From positions 125,003,470 through 125,067,469 of the forward strand of contig CM076192.1 of assembly GCA_038277395.1 (NCBI GenBank): a stretch of DNA of 64,000 nucleotides, read 5' to 3'. Under the pieces are notes generated by a model. That model saw only the letters and a list, made by a program, of their open reading frames with translations. It did no database searches and was not told where the DNA came from. The DNA comes from Dryocosmus kuriphilus (Eukaryota; Arthropoda; Insecta; Hymenoptera; Cynipidae). Shown piece by piece: positions 46,810 through 57,360 of this stretch; position 1 is the stretch's first letter, and each line of letters begins with the position of its first letter. Position numbers and translations under genes: made by a program.

Positions 46810-49800
46810 TGTTTCCTGGGCGGATATAGAAACATTCCGGATTCGAATAATGGTTCGCAGCTTGTCGAATGGAGGGTGGAGTATTATTTTGAAAACATCC
46901 CTCCGAGAAAAAGACATACACTGCGAAAAAAGTGTATTTGATTCAAATGAAATTTATTTGTGTCAAATAAATGGTTTTATTGAATACGTGCAAAAGAATA
47001 TTTACTCGATTCGAATAAATATATGCACATTGGCGCAAAGAAATTATGTTTTTCAACCAAATAAATTTTCTTTTAAATATGTAAGAGTTATTTGCTTAAA
47101 AAATGCAGTTTATGAATTACGCATGTTACGAGACTGTAGGGCCGTCTGAAAAATGAGCGTTGTATGACCCCTTATCGAAATGTTGGAAAAACGCCCTATA
47201 TGTATGAACAGCACAATTTGTTTATTTTGCGAGTTTGAGTTGCATAATTGCACGGAAACAAAATACAAGTGCACAGCATCTTAGCTTATTTTATTGTGAT
47301 TCGTTATCCGCTCGTGGCGTGAGATTGAAACTGACGTCTGCCGCTTTTTGTGGCGCCATCATCTGGTTTGATTATTTTTCTTTACGCGAGCGTAAAATAA
47401 TGTCAGAGAAAGCATTGTGCGTTATTAAGTGGCAGTTTTGGGAACTAATTACCAGTCACCATTCCGTAAATTGATAACACCCATTTTTCAGGGGGCGTTA
47501 CAGCCTCATAAAATTGTAGTTTCGAATAAAAGAAATAATTAATTGAAGCATGTGATTTATTTTCTTCAACAAAATAAACATTTTGCATATTCACTGAAAT
47601 AGGCTGTTCTTGCAAATATATATTTAGTTGATTTAACAATTAGAAATTCCTTGAACATGATACTCATTTCTTTCATTCACGACAATAGCCTTTATGATAC
47701 TATTTATTATTTCCTGAAACCACAGAAATATGCACCTTAATATAAAATATATTTATTTGAGCCAAATTATGGTGCAATAAAGGCAAGAAATTATTTTTTT
47801 TATCCCAAAAAATAAGGAAATTTACACATAACATTAATGATACTGGTAATAATCTGTGTTTAAATAAGTATTCTACCCGCCAAATAAAATATGCTTATCA
47901 ATTAATAAAATAAACCTCTATTTTCCTGTACAAAATTCGAAATTAGTAATAATAAAGTATCAGCAGTATTAAAATATTGTTATGAATTTTGAATCCTGTA
48001 CAGTGCAATCAGATGATAGAATGCACACTTAAATACAGTAGACACTTTTAGGTATGTCAGTATAATTAATATAATGTATAAATTTATATATTTAAGGATA
48101 AAAAATGTAATTTCTTATCCTTGTTGTGCCTGCACTCTTCTGAAATAAATATAATTTATATCGATATGTATTATAAGATATCGGAACCAATTACCGAGGG
48201 GGAAATATTTGTCGACGAAACAGTTGATTTATTTTAACCTAAACCATAAATATGTTATGCTTTTAGTAATATTTGTTAAATGAGCCTGAGTTAAGATTCT
48301 GAATCCAAGAAATTTAGTGTGCCTACAAAAACAATGAAAATAAAATGAATTGCGTTCTCGCCGTCGGACAATAGGATCCCCATCAGTAATTAATTCCGTT
48401 ATCCTATTATCAGATTTATTCTTATTTTTAATATTTATTTATGATAAGGAGTATTCAAAGACACATTTTTATCATTATAAATATTATATTTTGTACTGCG
48501 CATCATCAGAAGAATTCCCAACAGATTTACAGAAAACTTAAAAATAAAATTCAAAAGCTGACTGATATGTCACTACTAGCATAATGTTTCATAATGTGCA
48601 ACTAACAAATAGTTAAGATGGTAGAAACTTTTCTTTAAATTAATAAGAATAATAAAATATTGTTTGTGGGGGTACAATAAATGAAAACCTTAATAGCGAT
48701 CCAAAAGTACAAGACTTTCCTTTTCTGAAACCCTAACCTAAAAAGAAACATAATTTATATACTACCTTTTTTTAAATGGAATAACTATCATAAAATTTCT
48801 GTTCTTAAAAATTTAAAATAGTAAATAGTAAAAAACTTTTAGTTCATTAATGTGACAATTTGAACTCACAAACTGGATTTCTTATTCGTAACATGGAACA
48901 GAGGTATGTTATTCCATTTGCCATGCCATGTATAGAGCACGGAGCAATATTCTTCAAGTTTTTTTTTTATACATGTACATCCCCCGTCATTCGTCAGGAC
49001 GAATTCAGAAGCATGTACGTGTTTGTAAATGATATGTTTGTTGATTTTTTAAACACAAAATAAACATCACCATTTTTAGTAATTACTATGAATATGATTT
49101 TTCCAAAATAGGTGAGAATTTCGTAACAATTTGAAGTAATATTCATATCTTTATGATATAGTGTACTACGAACTCGAACAGTTTTGCTTCAAAATTCGAA
49201 GGAATGATTTCTCTAAACCCACGATCTTCTATAGTTTTTAAGTCTGAACTAACACTACTAGATGTAACAATAAATAATATGATTTAAATTTGCGGTTAGA
49301 TTACTCTATGTATGTCACCCTGGGTATCATAGCCATTATGTTGCCTTTTGTCGAATGTAATCGTCGTAGATTGACGAATCAGTAACATAAAATTGTGAAA
49401 ATAAATTGTATACTTGAACAAAAATCACGACCTTGGTTTTTCACTACCTACACGCCCTAAAAAATATATTTTTCTGAAACTACATATATCAGCAATGCTA
49501 GCCCGCCAGCCACGTGGTGACGTGAATGAGGGTGTCGATCCGAATTGTGTAGCCGTGAATACCGCCATTACACCTGTAAGAAATATTTGAAAAAGACTAT
49601 AATTATTACTTACCTGTGAATATTGCTCTGCAATCTTCAGGGAATTTCCAGCCTCTTAATAGATCATGAACAAACGAATCAGCCCTGATCACTATAGCTT
49701 CTTCAATATTTCACCAGGATCAAAAGCTTTCGCGAACGGACGCGATCAGTACCAATCGACGAAGCTTCAGGTGGATGGTTGGGAATGAGGAGAAGGACAA

Positions 49801-49890
49801 GAAAGCAGAAGACGGAAGCAATGACGCCATCTGTTGCATGCTGTTATAGATAGGGAGGCAAATGATTAGTTCGAATCTTTCGATTTAATA
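46810..49890. other. Mostly unassigned AT-rich sequence
   Basis: It starts with a terminal inverted repeat candidate (ATACACTGCGAAAAAAGTGT at 46916) followed by CAAATAAATAT/ATTTATTTG motifs that recur to about 48000. The short frames at 46699-47149 and 47235-47474 have no recognised domains. 49400-49740 has a weak minus-strand coding appearance, treated among the rejected items. Confidence 0.4.
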
Positions 49891-49896
49891 GTCAAT

Positions 49897-51243
49897 TACC
49901 CAGGTGCGAAATGACAGTCGTCCCATAGTCGGGCCAACCTTCGGACGGTCGGTTCAACTTTGTGCGCCACTGGTCGGGCCAACCAACCAAATGATAACGG
50001 TCAACTGCCTTTGGCTTCTCAACGTCGGCTCGACATTTGGCCCCAAGGATGGACCATCTATGAAAATAAATCAGGCCCAAACTTGGGAAACAATGTGGTG
50101 CCAACCTACATTCTGAAAGGTTGACCAACATTGGCAAGATACGTCGGGCCATCCTTGGTAACTAGAGGTTGGGCCGTCGTGGCGAACCAATCGTAGGCCC
50201 AATTATTGTAATGATAACACGAGCCCATCTATTTTTTACAGCTGGCCCGACAATGGTTGACAAGGTTCATCCAACCACGGAACCGAAGTTGGCACACCAC
50301 TGCATTGGTTTCCAAGGTTGTGGAAACATCGACAGTAAACACTGTTGCAACTTAATGAATCAATGTTCGGCCCAACTATTGAGCCGACGCGACGTCTTTT
50401 TCCGTTCTCCACAAGACTACCTCAGTACCTCCTTGGCAAAGCCATCTGCCAATCGTTTACCTATAGACCCGGAGACTGATTTCACTTCTGGCTTATTTTT
50501 ACCACCAGACACCTAGCGGAAACGCGCCCGTACTATTGTGATCATTTTAAATCAATTCTCCAGAGAACACCTGACTGTCGGCCCAACCGTGGGACAGAAC
50601 TGAGCCGATGGTCGAGCGCAGTAGGTTTATCTGCATCAAATAATATTACGCCGACAGTCGGAACAACCGTCGCCCAGAATCGCGCCGATCGCACTTTCTC
50701 GGTCCTTTTAAAACAATGAACTAGAGTATATCCGACGGTCGGTCCATATTTGGGCCAAGGTTGGACCGACCATCGGGTGCATCATGGTGACTTGTACAAG
50801 CCAATGTTAAACCGACGGTCGAGCCATTTCTTGTCCAAAGTCGGACCAACCGTACGTTTACGGTCTTTTTGATACAATAAATCATAATATATCTGACAGT
50901 CGGCCCATATTTGGGCCAAGGTTGGGCCGACCGTCGAATGCATCTTGGTGACTTGTGGCTAGCCGACTGCTATACCTAGAGTCGTACCGGCCGCATTCTT
51001 GCGATCGTACCGACTAAGCTGCCACAGTTTATCCTACAGTCGGCCCAAAGTTGGTCCAGAATTGGGCCGAAGGTTGGCTTTTTGCCTGCCTCCGACGTCG
51101 GTTGCCAACGTCGGTTGGATCATGGCAGCTTGAAAAAACCTTAGCCTGCCCAACTCTGGTTATCGTAAATCGCTTGCCAGAGTAGGGCCGACTTTGTGCC
51201 GATGGCCGAGCTCTGGCAGCCGACCGAATTTCGCACCTGGGTA
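49897..51243. mobile_element. GC-rich fold-back element of GGGCCGAC/GTCGGCCC motifs
   Basis: The termini TACCCAGGTGCGAAAT (49897-49912) and ATTTCGCACCTGGGTA (51228-51243) are perfect inverted repeats. The 1.35-kb interior is far richer in G+C than its surroundings and is built from dozens of half-palindromic motifs (TTGGGCCGAC, GTCGGCCCAA, ACGGTCGG). A 161-bp direct repeat is visible: CATATTTGGGCCAAGGTTGG near 50750 and 50909. Frames through it are not protein-like. It is probably a non-autonomous DNA element. Confidence 0.65.
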
Positions 51244-51246
51244 TTA

Positions 51247-51665
51247 CAGGTATTTGAATAATTATAAGCGTATAAAGAAAGTTTTCCTATTCCAGCGACG
51301 CTGCACACTAATTGTTCATTTGCAGCTCCAGAGCTAATGTCTTTAGCAGTCAGTTCGCGTCTGCAAAGTGGTTTTTGTGAAAATTTTAACTAAAATAATT
51401 CAGCGGAAGATAATTCCATTTTGAAACGCTCAGTTTTTTTCAAAGTAACTTTATTATTTTTGATCTTTCTGTACGCGTGAATCGTCTACATGTAAATTAG
51501 CTTCCGCTGGATTATACTTGTTCAAAGTTTCGTAAAAAACTACTTTGCAGACTCGAACTAATTGTTAAAAGTATTAGTTCTGAAGTTATAAATGAACAAT
51601 TAGTTGGCGATGTCGCTGCAATCAGAGAAACTTTCTTTATAAACCTATAATTCGTCAAATACTTG
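51247..51665. mobile_element. Small fold-back MITE
   Basis: Left-arm landmarks TTTATAAAGAAAGTTT-like sequence, CAGCGACG, CTAATTGTTCATTT and GTCTGCAAAGTGGTTTTT (51270-51375) recur inverted at 51530-51650 (AAAAAACTACTTTGCAGAC, AATGAACAATTAGTTGGCGA, AGAAACTTTCTTTATAAACC). The arms are about 150 bp with roughly 80% identity. No ORF is present. Confidence 0.65.
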
Positions 51666-51804
51666 TACTAATTTACACTTAAATTGGCAGACGCGAACTA
51701 ATTATTCTTAACTTTCTGTCATGACATCCTTGCCTATTAGCACTACGTTCAATTCTTGACATGCAATTGATTAAAAAGTGCGATTTTAATATTCCTAATG
51801 AAAT

Positions 51805-52111
51805 TTAAAAAGAAAAGTGGTATGGTCGCTGCGCCTCAAAGACTATAACCGCACAACCGGCTTTCGCTGACAGCGCATTGCCTAAGTTGTTTTTCTAGAA
51901 CAGAGTATGTTCAGGGTGGGGTGTTCAGTCCCACGCCGTCCCAAGATCATCGTGGTGATCCGAGTGCAGGCCTTAACTGGAGCGCATCTCTTCTCGAGCC
52001 ACGATGGAGCACGGCTGGCCTTTCGTATTCGAAGTGCGGAGAGAGGCACTCGAACCCAGGACTTTCCGGGTGAGAGTCGGGCGCTACGCCGACTGAGCGA
52101 TGCACGTGCTC
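51805..52111 (-). mobile_element. tRNA-Glu-like SINE with 13-bp target duplication
   Basis: TTCCTAATGAAAT flanks the insert on both sides (51792-51804 and 52112-52124). On the minus strand the head reads GCATCGCTCAGTCGGCGTAG (A-box region), then GCCCGACTCTCACCCGG, which resembles the tRNA-Glu anticodon arm with CTC, then GGGTTCGAGTGCC, a pol III B box. The body continues about 200 bp and ends in a T-rich stretch. The duplicated target and internal pol III promoter identify a SINE rather than a tRNA gene. Confidence 0.75.
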
Positions 52112-52304
52112 TTCCTAATGAAATGAAGATATACCAGGGGTGTTAGTTGAAGTTTGCCGGTTTTACTCATAGATGTCGCTAGAGGTATGTATACATTTCT
52201 ATGATTTGGCATCTATGTCATATTTTTCTATCGACAATAGCCTTCAAAAGACACAACTACATTCTGCCAAAATAATAGCATCATAGCTGCTTACCTCAGT
52301 GAAT

Positions 52305-53065
52305 ATGTCGAGTTTCGTTCTAAGTAAATCGCATTTGCGGCATTCGCTGCTGTTCTTATTTCATCAAAAGAAAAAAGAAGTTGAAGCTCATCGATTGCTG
52401 GTAGAAAATTATGGTGGACATGCTCCAGTGATTAGAACATGCGAGACATGGTTTCGTCATTCTAAAAGTGGAGATTTCAACTTAACAGCAATGAACATCT
52501 TGGTGCAGCGAAAAAGTTCGAAGACAAGGAATTGCAGGCGTTATTGGATGAAGACCCAACCCAATCGCAACAACAATTGGCACAAACACTAAATGTGACC
52601 CGAGGAGCAATTTGCCAACATTTAAAAGCCATGGGAAAAGTCCAAAAGTATGGAAAATGGGTACCATACCAACTGAACGATAGACAAATGGAAAATCGAA
52701 AAACCATTTCTGAAATTCTGCTTCAACGGTTCGAAAGGAAATCTTTTCTGCATCGAATTGTCACGGGAGACGAAAAATGGATTTATTTCGAGAACCCGAA
52801 GCGGAAAAAATCATGGCTTCACCTGGTGAGGTCGGCCCATCGACTCCAAGGCCAAATCGCTTTGGCCGTAAGACAATGCTCTGTGCTTGGTAAGACCAGT
52901 GTGGTGTGGTGTACGTCGAGTTATTAAAAACTGGTGAGACGGTGAATAGGGATCGCTACCGACAACAAATTATCAGTTTGAATCATGCCTTGATCGAAAA
53001 ACGGCCGGAATAGGCCTGAAGACATGGCAAAGTTATCCTACAACATGACAACGCACCTTCTCATA
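52305..53065 (+). pseudogene. Mos1-like mariner transposase, N-terminal part
   Basis: ATG at 52305 starts MSSFVLSKSHLRHSLLFLFH, continuing KEVEAHRLLVENYGGHAPV to KSGDF. After a frame change near 52490 it continues with ELQALLDEDPTQSQQQLAQT, WVPYQLNDRQMENRK and HRIVTGDEKWIYFENPKRKK, where GDEKW holds the first catalytic Asp. Further shifts occur near 52820. ILQHDNAPSH (second Asp) is reached just before the first insertion. The HTH DNA-binding half and the start of the catalytic half are recognisable. It is inactive. Confidence 0.9.
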
Positions 53066-53933
53066 TAGACCAGGCGGCAGTGACAGAAAAAAAAGACCAA
53101 TTTTTTACAGTATGCCCCTCATACCAGACATGCTGGCACCCCTAACAATGAGGAATATACAATTAAGATTACGCGCACTGTGGTACGTCGTACTGAAAAA
53201 CAAATTAAATTTTTTAAAGAAAAATGGTAACTCTGGTCAATTTTTCACAACCTGCCAAGTATTTTCAACTTAAAAAACAAGCCCAAAATTCACCATAAGC
53301 TAACTGGCATACTGTTTGTAGCGAGTACAAGGGTATTGCATACTCTTACATAATTGTTTAAAAATCGCTCAACTAAAATCAATTTTTAACAGTATGCCAA
53401 GACGAAATTAGAATAATTTTACCCAAAATTTAACAAAAATTTCACATGCATACTGTTTGCACGTGTTTAAGATTGTCTTACGTACCATCTAATTTAGAAA
53501 TGTACAAACTAAATGATGCGTAACACACTCTGAAACAGGTGCAAACAGTATGCCTTGGAAAATTTTGTTAACTTTTTGGTAAAATTATTCTAATTTCGGC
53601 TCGGCATACTGTTAAAAATTGATTTTAGTTGGGCGATTTTTAAACAATTATGTAAGAGTATGCAATACCCTTGTATTCGCTAAAACTGTATGCCAGTTAG
53701 CTTATGGTGAATTTTGGGTTTGTTTTTTAAGGTAAAATACTTGACAGCCTGTAAAAAATTGACCAGAGTTACTATTTTTCTTTACAAAATAAAATTTGTT
53801 TTTCAGTACGACGTACCACAGTGCGCGTAATCCTAATGGTATATTCCTTGTTGTTAGGGGTGCCAGTATGTCTGGTATGAGGGGCATACTGTAAAAAATT
53901 GGTCTATTTTTTCTTTCACTGCCGCCCGGTCTA
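53066..53933. mobile_element. 868-bp palindromic element with CAGTATGC modules
   Basis: The element starts TAGACCAGGCGGCAGTG and ends CACTGCCGCCCGGTCTA, with ATA on both sides (53063-53065 and 53934-53936). The two halves are near-complete reverse complements around a centre near 53500. The motif ACAGTATGCC or its complement recurs at about 53108, 53310, 53390, 53450, 53545, 53610, 53690 and 53885. No ORF is present. It splits the mariner gene after its HDNAPSH motif and is a non-autonomous fold-back transposon of unknown superfamily. Confidence 0.8.
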
Positions 53934-53936
53934 ATA

Positions 53937-53998
53937 CCGCTAAACTGGTGAAGAACGCATTACAAGCATTGAATTGGGAAATATTATCGCACCCGCCG
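53937..53998 (+). pseudogene. Mos1-like mariner transposase, middle fragment
   Basis: The 62 bp between the two insertions reads AKLVKNALQALNWEILSHPP, continuing the mariner frame directly after HDNAPSH. It ends at the CGCCG duplicated by Transib insertion, just before the PYSPDLAPSD block. Confidence 0.9.
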
Positions 53999-54987
53999 CA
54001 CAGTGGTTAAAAATTGGAATTTACCCTTCATAATCGGCTACAGGCCGTATTTCTTGACCGATTTGGATGTTTTTTTTTTTGAAATTCTCAGCATAAAATT
54101 CTTAAGAGAACTGTGGATTTCGATTTTTTAATTTTTTCCACAGAGCAACAATATATAAACAAATATAGTGACAAAATGGGCAATTTCAAATTTCTGAATT
54201 TTTATCTCACGAAAAAATATATATAAAAAAAACTCATTATCAGTCTGAATTATTGCCCATGCATTCATAGAACAGAATTAAATCAATAAATATTTAACTT
54301 AATTATTATAAACAATTTTTTATAAACAAATTTCTATGAGTGCTTTTTTTTTCATAGAAAAAAATTTTTTCTTTACGATAATTGCAAGTAGATTCCATAA
54401 GAGTCATATTTGGTAACAAAAAGTTAGCATTAGTTAATAATTAACATTTTTATAAACAATTTTATAAACAAATTCTTCATAATTGAGATTTTCTCACAGT
54501 AAAAGTCATTTTTCTGGCCGAAAGTGATTCATAGTCCTCTTTAGAAACATTTATATACTGTAAGTGTTATAAATAAACAATATAAATTGTTAATAACAAT
54601 TAAATTAAACAATCCCCCCAATCGGTCGTTTTATGGTGGAAATAAATGGGATTTTCTTTAATTATTATAATAATTAATTAGAGTGACATTTGTTGCGATG
54701 ACTAACCAACAAAATTAAGCAATAAATAATTTACAAGATTGTTATAAACAATTTTATAACTAAAATTTTTCATTTTCTATGGTAAAAAGGACAGCTTTCC
54801 ACTGAAATAATCGGCAATAAAGTGACAGTTGTTGCAAAATTCAATGTGGAGCATTAGATAATAACTTGTGTAATTGTTATTAACAATTTTTGCAAAAATC
54901 GTATTGTATTGCTATAAGAAACTTAGTATAAATTAATTGCCATCGTCAACGAAATTAGAATTCAGAACATAGAATTTAGAAAATAGT

Positions 54988-56320
54988 TCATGAATTCCTG
55001 GATTCGAATTTTGCAATTAATTTATCTAGTTCTTGGTCAAGTTCAACTTCAACTTTTTCCCATTCAGGCTTCAAGGATGCAATAAAAAGATCTGAAGACT
55101 CAAGAAGTTTGTGAATCAAGTCTTCCATAGTATGCAATCGAGACATTTTTCGAGTATTAAATTGTCGAATGTATTTAATATCCTTGTTCCTGGCTTCGGA
55201 AGCTTCTTCGGAATACATGCCGATTGGCAGCATAAAATTCTCCATAATCTTTCCCCCATGTATAAGAATTTTGTGAACTGAAGAAGGCATATAGTACCAG
55301 GGACATAAGCTCACATACAGTTTTGCTGCACTAAAAGCATACTCTTCAAAGAAGAGAGGGGGGATTTTCCTTCTACTAGCCAGCATCTGCAATATGTTTC
55401 TAAACATCTTAATGAGTTCTCTATTAACTCCTGTTATTTCTGCGGTTTTGTCAACGTCTGAGAAACACCTGCGAGCCGTATTACCACAATTAGAATTGCC
55501 AGATCCTTGACTTGGTTGATCAATTATCAAACCCATTTTTCTTTGAAAGTCGTTGCAAATTCTTTTCTTATCTTCTTGCATCATTTCTTTATCCTCCTTC
55601 ATGGATACGCTCCATTTGCAGACTCTTAGCCGATAAGCAATGTGGAGTATACACTCCATGAATCGTATCCAGGCATGTAAAGTCGAAAGACCAAACTCAA
55701 AATTGGAGCTGATTACTTTCTTCTGCTTTACACGGTCTAAGTCATTCATTTGAGATGGTGTCGCTCTGCAAATGTAGCAAGTAGAAGATGATGGTGTATC
55801 AGTGAGAGCTGTGCAAACTTTTCCATCCAACATCGTCAACTTCATTTCCGTTGTAACTGTGTACACGCCATTAGTCGTACTAATTGTTGTGGGTCTAAGA
55901 TTTTGAACTTGAGTCTTAATATTTTTAATTTCTGCTTTAGTCAATTCCTTTGTTTCCTTTGCATACTTAATCATTATAGGTATGCATCGTTTTGGCGAGG
56001 AACTATGAGGATTCATCCAAACTGTTTCTTCTGTGTCCTTTACTTTTAACAATATTGGCACCATTGATGCTGTAAATAACGAGTCATCAGTCAAGTTATT
56101 GTTATTGAACTTCTGATTGTATTTTGCTTCAGTTGAAAGTCCATCAATGCCGTACTTAACTTCAAAGTCCAAATAAGTTATCTTCAATCTGTTCTCTGAA
56201 GCTGGAAGACATAAGTTAGGATCTTTAAAAAGTCGTTGAATTGTGTGATCAATAAGAGACTGAATCTCAATCGTGGCTCCTTCTTCCGAAATTTGAATAT
56301 TTGCAGGATAGCAATCTTTT
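54988..56320 (-). pseudogene. Transib (RAG1-like) transposase, catalytic part
   Basis: From the frameshift near 56320 the frame reads DCYPANIQISEEGATIEIQS then LIDHTIQRLFKDPNLCL. From Met at 56187 it is open for 399 codons. Numbered from that Met, D15 (YGIDGLS) and D121 (MLDGKVCTALTD) are the likely first two catalytic acids. C137-x2-C140 (CYIC) and H305-x4-H310 (HKILIH) match the zinc-binding C-x2-C and H-x4-H pairs of RAG1 (C727/C730, H937/H942). YSEEASEARNKDIKYIRQF then LHTMEDLI (from residue 325) aligns with the RAG1 E962 region, which also ends in MEDVL. The enzyme cuts by nick and hairpin formation. All key residues are present. Only the upstream frameshift breaks the gene. Confidence 0.92.
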
Positions 56321-56321
56321 T

Positions 56322-56969
56322 AACTTCTATTAATTTCGGATAGATAGGATAAATGTCAGCCTTTCTAGTTTTAGCCTGTGAATGGATTGTTTCATACTGA
56401 AACTTTGATAGCCTGGCCTGTTGCATTAAAGCCAAAGCTTCTTCTGAAGAGTATGAGACATATGGTTCACATTCAGATTTATCTGAAATGTTGAAATGTT
56501 CAGTTTCTTCAGATTTTAAAAGAGCGAGTATTTCATTTGCAGTTTTTTTTCTCCCACTCTTTCGTAAATTGCGCAGAAATGCATCCTGTATTTCAACAGC
56601 CGTGAAACACTCTTCAATGGACATTAATTTCCGCCTCTTTGTCGCAGAAGAAGCATCCTCAAACTTTATATTCGAAGTCTTCCTTCCTCCTTTTGATTTT
56701 GTCTCAGAAAATGAAACTAAAAAATCAGTGCTTAGCCACTTTTCGAACCTTTTTTCAAAGTGACTTTTTGTGCTTAAAGATTCTTTCCATTTTTTCTGAA
56801 ATACTGGCAAGAAATATAGCTTCAAATTATTAGCTACTATTTTTAAGCGCTCAGGATCAAGACTGTACTCAGTTTGTATGAAATTTAACAAACTTTGTAC
56901 GTTGTCAGTACCCTTATTAGTAATAAGAATATCAGAAAGGACTTTCTTACGTACTCTAAGAGTATCCAT
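56322..56969 (-). pseudogene. Transib transposase, N-terminal part
   Basis: ATG at 56969 starts MDTLRVRKKVLSDILITNKG. The segment contains EDASSATKRRKLMSIEEC, SGRKKTANEILALLK and MQQARLSKFQYETIHSQAKT, then YPIYPKLIEVKK, a series of blocks found upstream of the catalytic core in Transib proteins. The frame then runs into unrelated sequence because one base appears missing in an A-run near 56318-56322. The matching continuation is in the next frame. Together the two parts would give about 660 residues, the usual Transib length. The start is the first ATG after the right inverted repeat and spacer. Confidence 0.88.
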
Positions 56970-57249
56970 AATGAAAACCGATTACCAACAACAAAAAAAA
57001 AAGAAAACAAAAGCAGAAAACAAAGGAACAAAACAAAATAATAAAACAATAATAAAGAAAATAATAATAAGAGAGTAATACTCAATGGTACAAACCTGCG
57101 CAAAATACGTTTAAATGATGCCGAAAGCAAATCATATAAAGGTAATTTGACCGCAATCCCTTTTACTTTTATAAAGTAAAAGCCTAACTTCTCTTGTGAG
57201 AGCTCCAGCTGCGCTGCGAGACATCCACCTAGCGGTGAATTACATAACC

Positions 57250-57360
57250 ACCATTAGATTTGATTAGAATAGAATAGATTATATTAGATTAGGTTAGATT
57301 AGATTAGATCAGATTAGATTAGATAAGTTTAGATTTGATTTGATTAGATTAGATTATGCT
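57250..57360. repeat. (TTAGA)n-like short tandem repeat inside Transib
   Basis: An imperfect array of the 5-mer TTAGA (as in TTAGATTAGATTAG), with scattered variants including one TTAGG, lies between the transposase start and the right inverted repeat. It resembles the insect telomeric repeat TTAGG in period only. Confidence 0.7.

Noticed and set aside
23285..46825. Shared GGGCGGAT-AGAAAC motif after exon 2 (about 23298) and at about 46813, as evidence for a further duplicated intron segment
   Set aside because: Under 20 bases and not extended on either side, so too short to support homology.
49400..49740. Two minus-strand open stretches joined by GTAAGT...TTACAG (HDLLRGWKFPEDCRAIFT then VMAVFTATQFGSTPSF)
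   Set aside because: The implied intron is only 40 bp, the frame is short, and no family is recognised. Probably chance or part of an unknown repeat.
49897..50516. ORFs through the GC-rich element (70-115 codons on both strands)
   Set aside because: They arise from the repeated GGGCCGAC motif. Both strands are equally open and show VGPT-type repeats only.
51980..52110. tRNA gene
   Set aside because: tRNA-like boxes are present but there is no complete acceptor stem, and the unit is flanked by 13-bp target duplications, so it is a SINE.
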